Source: Candidatus Omnitrophota bacterium
GTDB lineage: Bacteria; Omnitrophota; Koll11; JAHIPI01
Assembly (NCBI GenBank): GCA_028718265.1
Contig: JAQUMG010000010.1
Span: forward strand, 1 to 20,554
DNA length: 20,554 nucleotides
Reading direction: 5' to 3'
Both the position numbers and the translations under genes were made by a program. The notes beneath the pieces are model-generated. The model was not told where the DNA came from. It worked only from the letters and a program-made list of their open reading frames with translations, and made no database searches. Position 1 is the stretch's first letter, and every line of letters begins with the position of its first letter. Below are positions 1 through 7,401 of the stretch, in pieces.

Positions 1-220
1 GCTGTCCGCGAAGCGGTCCCGCCTATGGCGGGATGAGGCGGCACGGCAGTGCCAGCCGAGTTCAAGCGTCCCCGCTTTTTACCGCAGCGAAAGGCGTAAA
101 GAATTTTGCTAGACGCGAGGAGAATATTAAAGTTCAATATTTAACCTAAGCCGTAGCGTGTTTTGAGGCATGTGTGGAGTGCCGATGCAAGTGGGACATT
201 ATACTCGTTAATAAAGATAC
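1..220. repeat. GC-rich intergenic region with tandem hairpins
   Basis: No gene is visible here. Three perfect small hairpins follow one another: stem CCGC/GCGG at 6-16, stem TCCCGCC/GGCGGGA with a three-base loop at 17-33, and stem GGCAC/GTGCC at 40-53. The middle one shares the TATGGCGGG core with the palindromic repeat at 15450-15488, so both probably belong to one dispersed family. Bases 60-120 look structured as well, with GCGTC near 65 able to pair with GACGC near 113. The segment lies downstream of the YaiO gene, but no hairpin followed by a T run (a terminator on the minus strand) is evident. Confidence 0.5.
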
Positions 221-1060
221 TTAAAATTTAAGGTTTAAGCTGAAATCCATGCTGTGCTTCTGCCAGTTGGGCCTTTCTTTTGAGTAGGAATACCCTATCC
301 TGGCATTAAGGTTCTTTACCAGGTTATAATCCAGCCCTGCGAAAAATATGTATCCGAGCTGTTTTGAGGCATCGATTTCATAAATATCGTATAGACGCTG
401 TCCGTGAGCCATTCCGCCGGAAAGATGCAGATCGTCATTAAGGGCAAACGTGCCTTTGAATACCCCCCACTGTGCCGCGCCGCGAGTATGCGTTAATGAA
501 ACTCCGTAGGCAGCACTTACGTAATGATTCCCAAAGTAATATATCAGTGCGGGTGACGCCAACCCCACGTCATTGCCCTTATAATTCATATACCTCCCGT
601 TTATTTCCCAGCAAAGATTCTTATAGAGTTTGTGTCCGTAACTTAAATTAGTTCTATACCTGTACATGTAATCTACATCTGCTCCGACGCTTAACTCCGC
701 GTTGCCATAGGTGGTTTTGTCGAATCTAAAATCATAACCAGTGTCTATCGTGTAGTCTTTTTTAGTAAAACGCTCGTATGTGTTGAAGGCAAGATAAGGG
801 GTCATCATATCATTTATAGAATACGCAAAACGGCCGGTGGAAAGCTGCCAGTTGCCCTTTCTGAATCCCTGCTGGACCCATCCGTATTCATAGTATGCGT
901 TAAAAAATATCTTTTCTTTCTTCGCCGTGTCGTCGAGGGGCGTCCTTTCTCTGATCTGGTCCTCTACGATCCCCCTTCCTGTTGATCCCACGCCGGCCGC
1001 GCGTGCATTAGCACACGTTGAACATAGTAAAATAACGATAAAAATAGAATATTTTTTCAT
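221..1060 (-). CDS. YaiO-family outer-membrane beta-barrel protein
   Basis: A 279-residue protein with a clear Sec signal peptide: MKK followed by a hydrophobic stretch to about residue 18, then an Ala-rich cleavage region near residues 19-22. The mature part is rich in alternating aromatic and polar residues typical of transmembrane beta strands. It ends in a terminal Phe (LNLKF), the usual barrel-assembly signal. Length and pattern match the YaiO outer-membrane family, whose E. coli member is encoded near a family 2 glycosyltransferase (yaiP); both facts are from memory. An AAGGGA ribosome site precedes the ATG. The gene lies 28 bases after the receiver-YvcK gene and is the last gene of the run. 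I infer that it forms the outer-membrane part of the polysaccharide module encoded upstream. Another small barrel family is possible. Confidence 0.72.
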   Translation of the reverse strand: MKKYSIFIVILLCSTCANARAAGVGSTGRGIVEDQIRERTPLDDTAKKEKIFFNAYYEYGWVQQGFRKGNWQLSTGRFAYSINDMMTPYLAFNTYERFTKKDYTIDTGYDFRFDKTTYGNAELSVGADVDYMYRYRTNLSYGHKLYKNLCWEINGRYMNYKGNDVGLASPALIYYFGNHYVSAAYGVSLTHTRGAAQWGVFKGTFALNDDLHLSGGMAHGQRLYDIYEIDASKQLGYIFFAGLDYNLVKNLNARIGYSYSKERPNWQKHSMDFSLNLKF

Positions 1061-1088
1061 ATTTTTCCCTTGATTGCCGCCGATTAAA

Positions 1089-2426
1089 TTATATCCCCAG
1101 TATGTCCTCTCCCAGTATTACCTCTATGGCATTCTTTATCTTATTGCTGTCATGCCGCACTAAATCTGTTTCGTGCCCTACATCAGCCAGGAGTATCTTT
1201 GCCTTGGTGATTTTGTGTATCTTTTTTACCCCGCCGGAGCTGACCTGGAACTGCCCTTTCCGGGCATAGTGTTCCAGGACTTTGCCTGATAATTTAGTAT
1301 TGGATATGACCGCGTAATCTATATGATCGCCCTTCAGATATTTGACGACGTCTTTTATGTGCTCGAAAGCTCCGTAATTAGGCGTCTCTCCCGGTTCCGT
1401 CATGAGATTGCATATATAAATCCTCTTGGCACCCGTTTTCGCAATCGCCTGGCGTATGCCCGGAACAATCAAATTGGTAATTACGCTCGTAAAAAGGTCT
1501 CCCGGCCCTATTATGACTGCGTCTGCGTAGATTACGCTGGCATATGCATCCATGTTACACTCGGCTTTCGGTTCATGCCATAGTTTCTTTATGCGCAGAT
1601 CCGGAGATCGGCCTTCGGCAATGTCTATCTTACTCTCCCCCCTGACAACCGTATTGTCTTCCAGCATGGCATTCAATTTTATACTGGTAGTCGTCACGGG
1701 AATAACTATCCCCTGTATATTCAGGATATTACTGAGGCTCTTGATCGCTTCTTTCATGGAACCCTTTATCTCGGATAAAGCGGCTAAAAATATATTGCCG
1801 AAATTATGCCCCCTGAAACCTGCGCCGCCGGCCTTGAATCTGTATTGCAGAACCTGATTCATGAGTGCCGGGGCATTTGAAAGTCCTACCAGGCTTTTCC
1901 TCACGTCGCCCGGCGGCAGGATACCGAAAGACACTCTGAGCCTCCCGGTTGAACCACCGTCGTCACTCATGCCGACTATAGAGGTTATGAAAGTATTAGG
2001 TATTTGTTTTACAGCGGAGAGGATATTGAACAAACCCGTACCGCCGCCGATGCAGGAGACCTTTATTTTTTTATAACAGCACGCGTTAAAGTGAAGGCCG
2101 AATTCCCGTTCATTGTACGGTTTTATTATAAAATCTGTCGCGCCCATAGCCTTTGCTTCATGAACGGTGCTGAAACTGGAGGATGACGTAACGAAAATAA
2201 AATCTTTTTTCGAGCTCTTAAGTGCCCGCAAAAAATTGAGGCGTGCATTCTTTCCGTACGAAGAAACGGAATCGTCGTCAAATACCGCGCAGGTAAAACG
2301 GCCCTGCCTTATCTTTTTACGAAGGTGGTCCAAAGTGTGCGCATACTCAAAGGATACGGGATTCCTTATGAGCGTGTTTTTCATTTCCTCGCATCTATCT
2401 TTCGTCCCTATCAATAGTGCTCTCAT
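1089..2426 (-). CDS. Receiver-like domain fused to YvcK/CofD-like UDP-sugar-binding protein
   Basis: A 445-residue two-domain protein. Residues 1-117 have a CheY-like fold pattern: beta1 RALLIG, an acidic DDD cluster at 50-52, FVTSSS near 77-82 and the conserved Lys-Pro at 101-102. The usual acidic pair after beta1 is replaced by TKD, so phosphorylation may be impaired. Residues 120-445 are a full-length YvcK domain with GGGTG at 126-130, the signature SDDGGSTGRLR at 153-163, a PPGDVRKSL segment and a GPGDLFTS segment. YvcK proteins bind UDP-GlcNAc and affect cell-wall and carbon metabolism in several bacteria, without a firmly known reaction. The ATG overlaps the stop of the UDP-sugar dehydrogenase gene by four bases (ATGA), which implies translational coupling. 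The standard family members I know lack the N-terminal receiver. I infer a regulator that senses UDP-sugar levels. Confidence 0.88.
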   Translation of the reverse strand: MRALLIGTKDRCEEMKNTLIRNPVSFEYAHTLDHLRKKIRQGRFTCAVFDDDSVSSYGKNARLNFLRALKSSKKDFIFVTSSSSFSTVHEAKAMGATDFIIKPYNEREFGLHFNACCYKKIKVSCIGGGTGLFNILSAVKQIPNTFITSIVGMSDDGGSTGRLRVSFGILPPGDVRKSLVGLSNAPALMNQVLQYRFKAGGAGFRGHNFGNIFLAALSEIKGSMKEAIKSLSNILNIQGIVIPVTTTSIKLNAMLEDNTVVRGESKIDIAEGRSPDLRIKKLWHEPKAECNMDAYASVIYADAVIIGPGDLFTSVITNLIVPGIRQAIAKTGAKRIYICNLMTEPGETPNYGAFEHIKDVVKYLKGDHIDYAVISNTKLSGKVLEHYARKGQFQVSSGGVKKIHKITKAKILLADVGHETDLVRHDSNKIKNAIEVILGEDILGI

Positions 2427-3727
2427 ATCTTTATTATATTCTTTCTGTATTTTATATCTTTCAGCGCATTCCGCGTATCTACTATAAGCCGCGAGTTTTT
2501 GGCCACAAATTTGTAATCAACGTTCGAATGGTCGGTTACTAAAACAACACAGTCGGATTTTTGAAAAGTATCTTTATTAAATTTCACACATTTTAAGTTA
2601 AGGCTGCGTATCTTCAAATAAGGCAGATGAGGATCATAATAAGAAACAAGAGCCTTATTTTTGAGCAATATATCTATAATTTCCAGGGCCGGCGATTCGC
2701 GCAGATCTTTGACATCCTTTTTATATGCAACCCCCAGAATCAGGATGTTGGAATGTTTTAACGGCTTGCCTATATTATTAAGCTCTTCCATTACTTTGTG
2801 CACTACATGATGCGGCATTCTTGAATTCATGAAAGACGCCAGATCTATAAAACGGGCTTCGAAACCGCGCAACCGCGCCTTCCAGGAAAGATACAAAGGA
2901 TCGACGGGTATGCAATGGCCTCCGACTCCCGGGCCCGGATAAAACGGCATGAACCCATAGGGTTTTGTCTTCGCGCCTTCTATAACCTCCCATACATCTA
3001 TTCCCATTTTATTGCACATAAGCATTATCTCATTAACAAGGCCGATATTTACTATCCTGAAGGTATTCTCCAGAAGCTTGATCATCTCCGCTACTCTGGC
3101 AGACGAAACAGGAACAACAGTTTCTATTGCCTGCTCATACAGCAATTTGGCAATCTCAGTAGACTTCCTGGATATGCCGCCTACTATCTTGGGCGTATTT
3201 GACGTTTTGTATTTCCTATTGCCCGGATCTATTCGCTCCGGAGAAAACGCAAGATAGAAATCTTTACCTTCTTTCAGGCCGTAAGATTCCAATACCGGAA
3301 GCATTACTTCTTCTGTTGTGCCGGGATAAGTTGTCGATTCAAGAACTACCAGCTGGCCTCTGCGGACACATTTTGCGATACTTTTAACAGCTGATATAAT
3401 ATACGACATATCCGGTTCTTTTGCTTTATCGAGCGGTGTCGGCACACAGATTATGATAACGTCCAGCTTTTTTATCACGCCCATATCCGCCGTCACGGTA
3501 AGCGTCTTGTCGTTTATGACCTTCACTATGTCGGATGTCGGAACATCTAATATGTAGGATTTACATCTTCGCAGCCTCTCGATCCTGTCCCTGTCCACAT
3601 CCATTCCGTACACCTTAAAACCTTTTTTAGCGAAATCCACCGCCAGCGGCAGACCGACATATCCCAGACCCATGACACCGATCTTCGCTTTTTTCTGCAG
3701 AATTTTTTCCTCTAATTTTTTAAGCAT
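2423..3727 (-). CDS. Nucleotide-sugar 6-dehydrogenase (UDP-GlcNAc/ManNAc dehydrogenase type)
   Basis: A 434-residue NAD-dependent enzyme that would oxidise C6 of a UDP-sugar to the uronic acid in two steps in the cytoplasm. The N-terminal Rossmann motif GLGYVG is at 20-25, CVPTP at 94-98 and FSPERIDPGN at 161-170. Lys217 and Asn221 sit in EMIKLLENTFR, and the catalytic Cys272 is in GPGVGGHCIPVDP. The C-terminal UDP-binding domain includes GVAYKKDVKDLRESP. The SPER-DPGN and GGHCIP versions resemble WbpA/TviB/WecC enzymes more than UDP-glucose dehydrogenases, so UDP-GlcNAc is a likely substrate; this is not certain from motifs. A GATGAGG ribosome site precedes the ATG. The gene lies 48 bases after the glycosyltransferase gene and overlaps the YvcK gene. 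It likely supplies an activated uronic acid to the adjacent synthase. Confidence 0.9.
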   Translation of the reverse strand: MLKKLEEKILQKKAKIGVMGLGYVGLPLAVDFAKKGFKVYGMDVDRDRIERLRRCKSYILDVPTSDIVKVINDKTLTVTADMGVIKKLDVIIICVPTPLDKAKEPDMSYIISAVKSIAKCVRRGQLVVLESTTYPGTTEEVMLPVLESYGLKEGKDFYLAFSPERIDPGNRKYKTSNTPKIVGGISRKSTEIAKLLYEQAIETVVPVSSARVAEMIKLLENTFRIVNIGLVNEIMLMCNKMGIDVWEVIEGAKTKPYGFMPFYPGPGVGGHCIPVDPLYLSWKARLRGFEARFIDLASFMNSRMPHHVVHKVMEELNNIGKPLKHSNILILGVAYKKDVKDLRESPALEIIDILLKNKALVSYYDPHLPYLKIRSLNLKCVKFNKDTFQKSDCVVLVTDHSNVDYKFVAKNSRLIVDTRNALKDIKYRKNIIKI

Positions 3728-3757
3728 ATTTTACCTCATCCGGTTTAAAAAGTAGAG

Positions 3758-3777
3758 CTCCTCCCCCGAAGGGGATT
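3758..3777 (-). other. UUCG-capped hairpin between glycosyltransferase and dehydrogenase genes
   Basis: On the minus strand a UCCCC stem, UUCG loop and GGGGA stem begin immediately after the glycosyltransferase stop codon. There is no T run after the stem, so it is not a typical intrinsic terminator. It could stabilise the upstream message or slow degradation between two cistrons. The role is inferred from position and structure only. Confidence 0.4.
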
Positions 3778-5188
3778 AAGCAGGTTGAGTCCGTTTTGCC
3801 CTCGTATACTGATCGAACGACTTTACTCTGCGCAGAAAGCTATATGTCCCGCTTATCTTCGCGATTGAAATAATCCATCTGTACCAGAAAAATTCTACGA
3901 AAGTTAACGCCACAAGATACAAGATATATCTTGGGCGGAAAAATCTCTGATCCTGCACGAAGGCCAATATGGAAAACAATGATACTATACCCTGCGACAA
4001 AAGCATAAATAAGAAGAAAGCTATAAATATCTTAAAATCAACCAATCCGGCTATTCCGCCGATGGCCACAACGGCTATGCTGAATATCTCCACGAATACT
4101 CCCAAAACTTCGTACATGACAAAATAGGGTAACGTTAGAAAGGCAAAACCGCCATATTTGGGATTACACATCATATATTTATAATGCCACGCTGTCTCAT
4201 TGGTTACCCTCTGCCAGCGGTTACGCTGCATTATCAGGGATCTGACGGTACTGGGGCCTTCTGTCCACCCCATATAATATGGGAGCATTATTATCTTATA
4301 CCCCTTATCTTTATTATTTGCAATATAATCATGAACGCGGAATGTCAACTCTATATCTTCGCAGGTATAATCTACGGAAAATCCTCCCAATTCATACAGA
4401 ACATCCTTGCGCCATATGCCGAAGCCTCCGGCTACGGTCGGCATTGCGTTAAACCTACTCCAGGCTATCCGGTTGCCTATGAAAGAACGTATATACTCCA
4501 GATTCTGATAGGCGATCAGGGGGTTATAGGAGAAACTACGTTCTGCTATCCTGCCCTCTTTTATTTTAAAACCGTTCACAAGTCCGAAGGAACTTCCTAT
4601 GCCTACAACTTTATCGGGCTCTTTTTCGACGTGTGCCATAGTCACAAGAAGCGCATTCTGTTCGAGTATCGTATCGGCGTCAATGACGCAAATATGGTCA
4701 TATTTTGCGATGTTCAATCCGGCATTAGCGGCACCGGCCTTCTTAAGGCCTTTTGTCTTATCTATGACGGTAACGTATGGGTATTTCTCGCTCTTTAAAA
4801 TATTACGGACATCGCCGTCTTTATAATGCTTTATGTATATCGTTTCAACAGGCTTCAGTTTTAATATGCGGTCCAGGATTTCGAGCGTCCTGTCCGATGA
4901 ATCGTCGTTTACAACTATGATCTCGAACTCCGGATAGTTAAGATTAAGCAGGGATTTCAAGGAATCCTCTATCCATTCCTCTTCGTTATGGGCAGGCATT
5001 ATTATAGAGACCGGCATTTTAAATGTTGAAAAATACAGAAGGGGATAATTTTCCCCCTCTCTTTCCAGCGCCTTTTTCACATTCTCATAGGAGCCGATAA
5101 TAACCAGAAACAGATAATAAAACGTAAGGATAAGAAAATAACCAAAGGAGATAACAAATATTATATAGAAGAATTTTGCTGTGAACAT
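3776..5188 (-). CDS. Family 2 glycosyltransferase, processive polysaccharide synthase type, membrane-bound
   Basis: A 470-residue inner-membrane enzyme that would add sugars from a nucleotide-sugar donor to a growing chain on the cytoplasmic face. A transmembrane helix occupies about residues 6-32. The GT-A domain follows with PAHNEEEWI near 65-73, NDDSSD at 94-99, the DAD metal-binding motif at 170-172, the ED base at 277-278 and QRNRW (the QxxRW motif of synthases such as BcsA, hyaluronan synthase and PgaC) at 321-325. Three or more further helices lie at about 352-381, 385-411 and 420-443. The start ATG is preceded by CCGGAAAG. The next gene downstream is the UDP-sugar dehydrogenase and the gene upstream encodes a HEAT protein. 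The product sugar is unknown. A non-processive GT2 with lipid acceptor cannot be excluded. Confidence 0.87.
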   Translation of the reverse strand: MFTAKFFYIIFVISFGYFLILTFYYLFLVIIGSYENVKKALEREGENYPLLYFSTFKMPVSIIMPAHNEEEWIEDSLKSLLNLNYPEFEIIVVNDDSSDRTLEILDRILKLKPVETIYIKHYKDGDVRNILKSEKYPYVTVIDKTKGLKKAGAANAGLNIAKYDHICVIDADTILEQNALLVTMAHVEKEPDKVVGIGSSFGLVNGFKIKEGRIAERSFSYNPLIAYQNLEYIRSFIGNRIAWSRFNAMPTVAGGFGIWRKDVLYELGGFSVDYTCEDIELTFRVHDYIANNKDKGYKIIMLPYYMGWTEGPSTVRSLIMQRNRWQRVTNETAWHYKYMMCNPKYGGFAFLTLPYFVMYEVLGVFVEIFSIAVVAIGGIAGLVDFKIFIAFFLFMLLSQGIVSLFSILAFVQDQRFFRPRYILYLVALTFVEFFWYRWIISIAKISGTYSFLRRVKSFDQYTRAKRTQPA

Positions 5189-5210
5189 CGTTACGACTTT
5201 CCGGTTTAAG

Positions 5211-6476
5211 TTACATTTTCCTTACGCGCTTCACGAATTCTTTGTCTATTCCGTTCAACATCTCCAGAACCTTTGCCCGTGTATCTTTATCTAAGTTGTC
5301 AATTCCGGCCTCAAGCCCGAAATAAGCCTTTATTTTTATCATAGCTTCCAACAGGTGATTGGCGCAGGCTTTTTCTTTGTCATTGCCGGAAACGGCATCT
5401 TTCAATATATTTGCGATATATCCCGTATCTCTGAGTACCTCGAGAGAATACTTCTGGGCTATCACGTCTTTGCCGGTTAGAAACCGCTCTATATAAGGCA
5501 TAGATGCTTTAATATGCTCCGCCATGGCATCCCTGACAGCGCTGTTTACCGACCATGACGCATCATTGATAAAAGGCATGATTGCCGGTATAGCTTCATC
5601 GCCCAGAGCTTTAGAAAGCGCTTTTACAGCGTGCATCCTTACAAGCCAGCTTTCGTCTTTGAGGCATTCCAAAAGTGTTTCTTTTGACTCCTTGTGACTT
5701 ATATTGCCCAGGCACTCGCAGGCATAGGCGCGCACCTCGGTATTTTTATCATTTGTGAATTTTTCTATTTTTTTGATGTAGCGCTCTGCGGGAAATCTGG
5801 ACAGAAGTTTCATTCCCCAGACTCTCACGCGGGGGTCAGGGTCATCCACCAATGTTATTACATCGCTAACTATGTCCGGAGGAAAATCTTCGAGGATAGA
5901 AATAATTTTATGGCTGCTGGGCGGGGTTTTACGTAAAAAATCAAGAAGTGCTTTGGCAGATGAAGTAGTTTTTATCTGGCTGAGGGCTATTATAGAAAAA
6001 TAAGTTATATCCTTGTCCTTGCTGAGCAATAACTTTTTAAGAACGCCTGTCGCGGATTTCACTCCGGCATGGCCTAGACAGAGAATAGCTTCCGCTCTGC
6101 ACACTTTATCGCTTGATCTTAAGGCGGATTTTTCGAGTCTGGCTATGCGCTGCGGACTGATAAAACAACTTCGTATAAAATTCCGTTCCGCATCATTAAA
6201 AGATACTACATCTCTGGCCCGGTTCATTTCGATGTCGAGAAATTGCTGAGGAGTAATGCGCATGATAAACGGCGTATCTGCCGCGCCGGCCGGATTTTTA
6301 CCCGCCAGTACCAGCGGATAAATATACATTTTTATATCCAGCAACCTGTTTACGCGCCTATTCCAAAGGTGGTTCTGAATAAAAACACTTACCGCAATCG
6401 CCAGGCTCACTAATACCATTACGCCCAGCAGTGCAATGTCGATCGTACGAACCAATTCAAATTGGTAGTTATACAT
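5211..6476 (-). CDS. Membrane-anchored HEAT-repeat protein
   Basis: A 421-residue protein with one N-terminal transmembrane helix (about residues 12-34) followed by a basic stretch HLWNRRVNR. The positive-inside rule therefore predicts that the large C-terminal part is cytoplasmic. From about residue 125 to the end, successive helical pairs of about 30 residues show HEAT patterns, for example VRVWGMKLLSRF, VRAYACECLGNI and VRMHAVKALSKAL. HEAT solenoids bind protein partners and have no catalytic activity of their own. The gene lies 22 bases before the glycosyltransferase gene and 23 bases after the receiver gene. I infer an adaptor that links the CheY-like receiver to the synthase. A scaffold like the periplasmic TPR proteins of other exopolysaccharide systems is less likely given the predicted topology. 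The ribosome site is weak. Confidence 0.82.
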   Translation of the reverse strand: MYNYQFELVRTIDIALLGVMVLVSLAIAVSVFIQNHLWNRRVNRLLDIKMYIYPLVLAGKNPAGAADTPFIMRITPQQFLDIEMNRARDVVSFNDAERNFIRSCFISPQRIARLEKSALRSSDKVCRAEAILCLGHAGVKSATGVLKKLLLSKDKDITYFSIIALSQIKTTSSAKALLDFLRKTPPSSHKIISILEDFPPDIVSDVITLVDDPDPRVRVWGMKLLSRFPAERYIKKIEKFTNDKNTEVRAYACECLGNISHKESKETLLECLKDESWLVRMHAVKALSKALGDEAIPAIMPFINDASWSVNSAVRDAMAEHIKASMPYIERFLTGKDVIAQKYSLEVLRDTGYIANILKDAVSGNDKEKACANHLLEAMIKIKAYFGLEAGIDNLDKDTRAKVLEMLNGIDKEFVKRVRKM

Positions 6477-6499
6477 AAAAATATGTCCGTAAATACGGC

Positions 6500-6886
6500 C
6501 TATTTTTTATTTGTACGGTCTATTGCATTTAAAATATTCGTTATGTTTTTTATCTCGCTCTGTAAATCCGCTGTTTTCAGAATAAAACCGGAGGCGTTCA
6601 GATTACTGGCCACTTTGAATCTTTCTTCATTAGAGAACGCGGTAAACATAAATACCGGCAGATTCTTATCTGTTTCCCGTATCCGTTTCAAAACGCTCAG
6701 GCCGTCCAATTCCGGCATCATCACATCCAGCAATACGGCATCCGGTTTCTCCTGCTTTATCTTCTCAAGGGCCTCTTTCCCGTTTGTGGCAGTAACGACC
6801 TCGTAATTATTGGATTCCAACCTGAATTTGGCTAACTGCACTATGCTTACTTCGTCGTCTACCACCAGGATCTTTTTCTTGGCCAT
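6500..6886 (-). CDS. Single-domain response regulator (CheY-like receiver)
   Basis: A 128-residue stand-alone receiver with no output domain. The acidic pair Asp10-Asp11, the phospho-acceptor Asp54 in LLDVMMPELDG, Thr82 and Lys104 are all present, so phosphotransfer looks intact. The residue after Lys104 is Thr rather than the common Pro. No histidine kinase is encoded in the window, so the phosphodonor must lie elsewhere. A CGGAG ribosome site precedes the ATG. The gene follows superoxide reductase by 51 bases and precedes the HEAT-repeat gene by 23. Single-domain receivers act by binding partner proteins, and the adjacent HEAT protein is the most economical partner here. That pairing is inference. 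Confidence 0.93.
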   Translation of the reverse strand: MAKKKILVVDDEVSIVQLAKFRLESNNYEVVTATNGKEALEKIKQEKPDAVLLDVMMPELDGLSVLKRIRETDKNLPVFMFTAFSNEERFKVASNLNASGFILKTADLQSEIKNITNILNAIDRTNKK

Positions 6887-6937
6887 AATGCATCTCCGTT
6901 TTTGCGCAGTTACATTGCTTGCGCGGGCAATCTGTCA

Positions 6938-7336
6938 TTACCCTGCTATTGTTATATCTTTTGCATTCTGCCACAAACCGTGGATATTGCAATAGCTCGA
7001 GGCATAGATCGTGCCGGATTTATCGGTCTTAAAATTCAGCGTCACCTCGGGGTGAGTATATACGGTACTGGTGTCAGGACCCTGAACAGACTCGCCATGA
7101 GCGCTAAATTCCGCCTTTCCGATCTGATAAGGAAATTTCTCTCCCTGCGGATGAAAATAGATTTCGATCCAACGAATGTGATGTTCGGTCTTGTTGGGGT
7201 GCGGTATTTCTTTGCCGACGGCAACATTGATCTTAAAAAGTTCACCTTTTTTTACTTTATCAGCAGCGTCTATTACCGGAACGTGTTTTTCCTTTTTCCA
7301 ATCCGCACTTTGAAATACATCTTTAAGCTCTGCCAT
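6938..7336 (-). CDS. Superoxide reductase, one-iron (neelaredoxin) type
   Basis: A 132-residue cytoplasmic enzyme that would reduce superoxide to hydrogen peroxide without releasing oxygen, typical of anaerobes. The expected iron ligands are present: His18 in EKHVP, His46 in IPHPN, His52 in EHHIRW, and Cys116 and His119 in YCNIHGLW. Glu16 and Lys17 occupy the positions of the conserved Glu-Lys pair next to the first ligand. The N-terminal rubredoxin-like desulforedoxin domain of two-iron enzymes is absent. A strong GGGAGGTG ribosome site lies just before the ATG, and a promoter is visible further upstream. No rubredoxin or other electron donor is encoded nearby. The gene sits between the GH3 gene and the polysaccharide module and has no obvious functional link to either. 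Confidence 0.93.
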   Translation of the reverse strand: MAELKDVFQSADWKKEKHVPVIDAADKVKKGELFKINVAVGKEIPHPNKTEHHIRWIEIYFHPQGEKFPYQIGKAEFSAHGESVQGPDTSTVYTHPEVTLNFKTDKSGTIYASSYCNIHGLWQNAKDITIAG

Positions 7337-7372
7337 GGTACACCTCCCTTATCAGCTTTAGTTTCGCCCTAT

Positions 7373-7401
7373 ATTTTACAGCGGGTTTCACAAATATTCA
7401 A
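7373..7401 (-). promoter_or_regulatory. Sigma-70-like promoter upstream of superoxide reductase
   Basis: Read on the minus strand, TTGAAT (7396-7401) and TAAAAT (7373-7378) are separated by exactly 17 bases. The predicted start of transcription lies about 30 bases upstream of the superoxide reductase ATG. The -35 element overlaps the stop codon of the GH3 gene. This suggests a new transcription unit starts here that may continue into the receiver, HEAT and glycosyltransferase genes. Confidence 0.5.

Noticed and set aside
4184..4798. 204-codon open frame on the plus strand
   Set aside because: Antisense to the glycosyltransferase core with DAD, ED and QxxRW motifs; no ribosome site or recognisable domain.
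6485..6500. Hairpin CCGTA/TACGG between the receiver and HEAT genes as a terminator
   Set aside because: The stem is only 4-5 pairs with a tiny loop and lies in the ribosome-site region of the HEAT gene. It is too weak to call a terminator.
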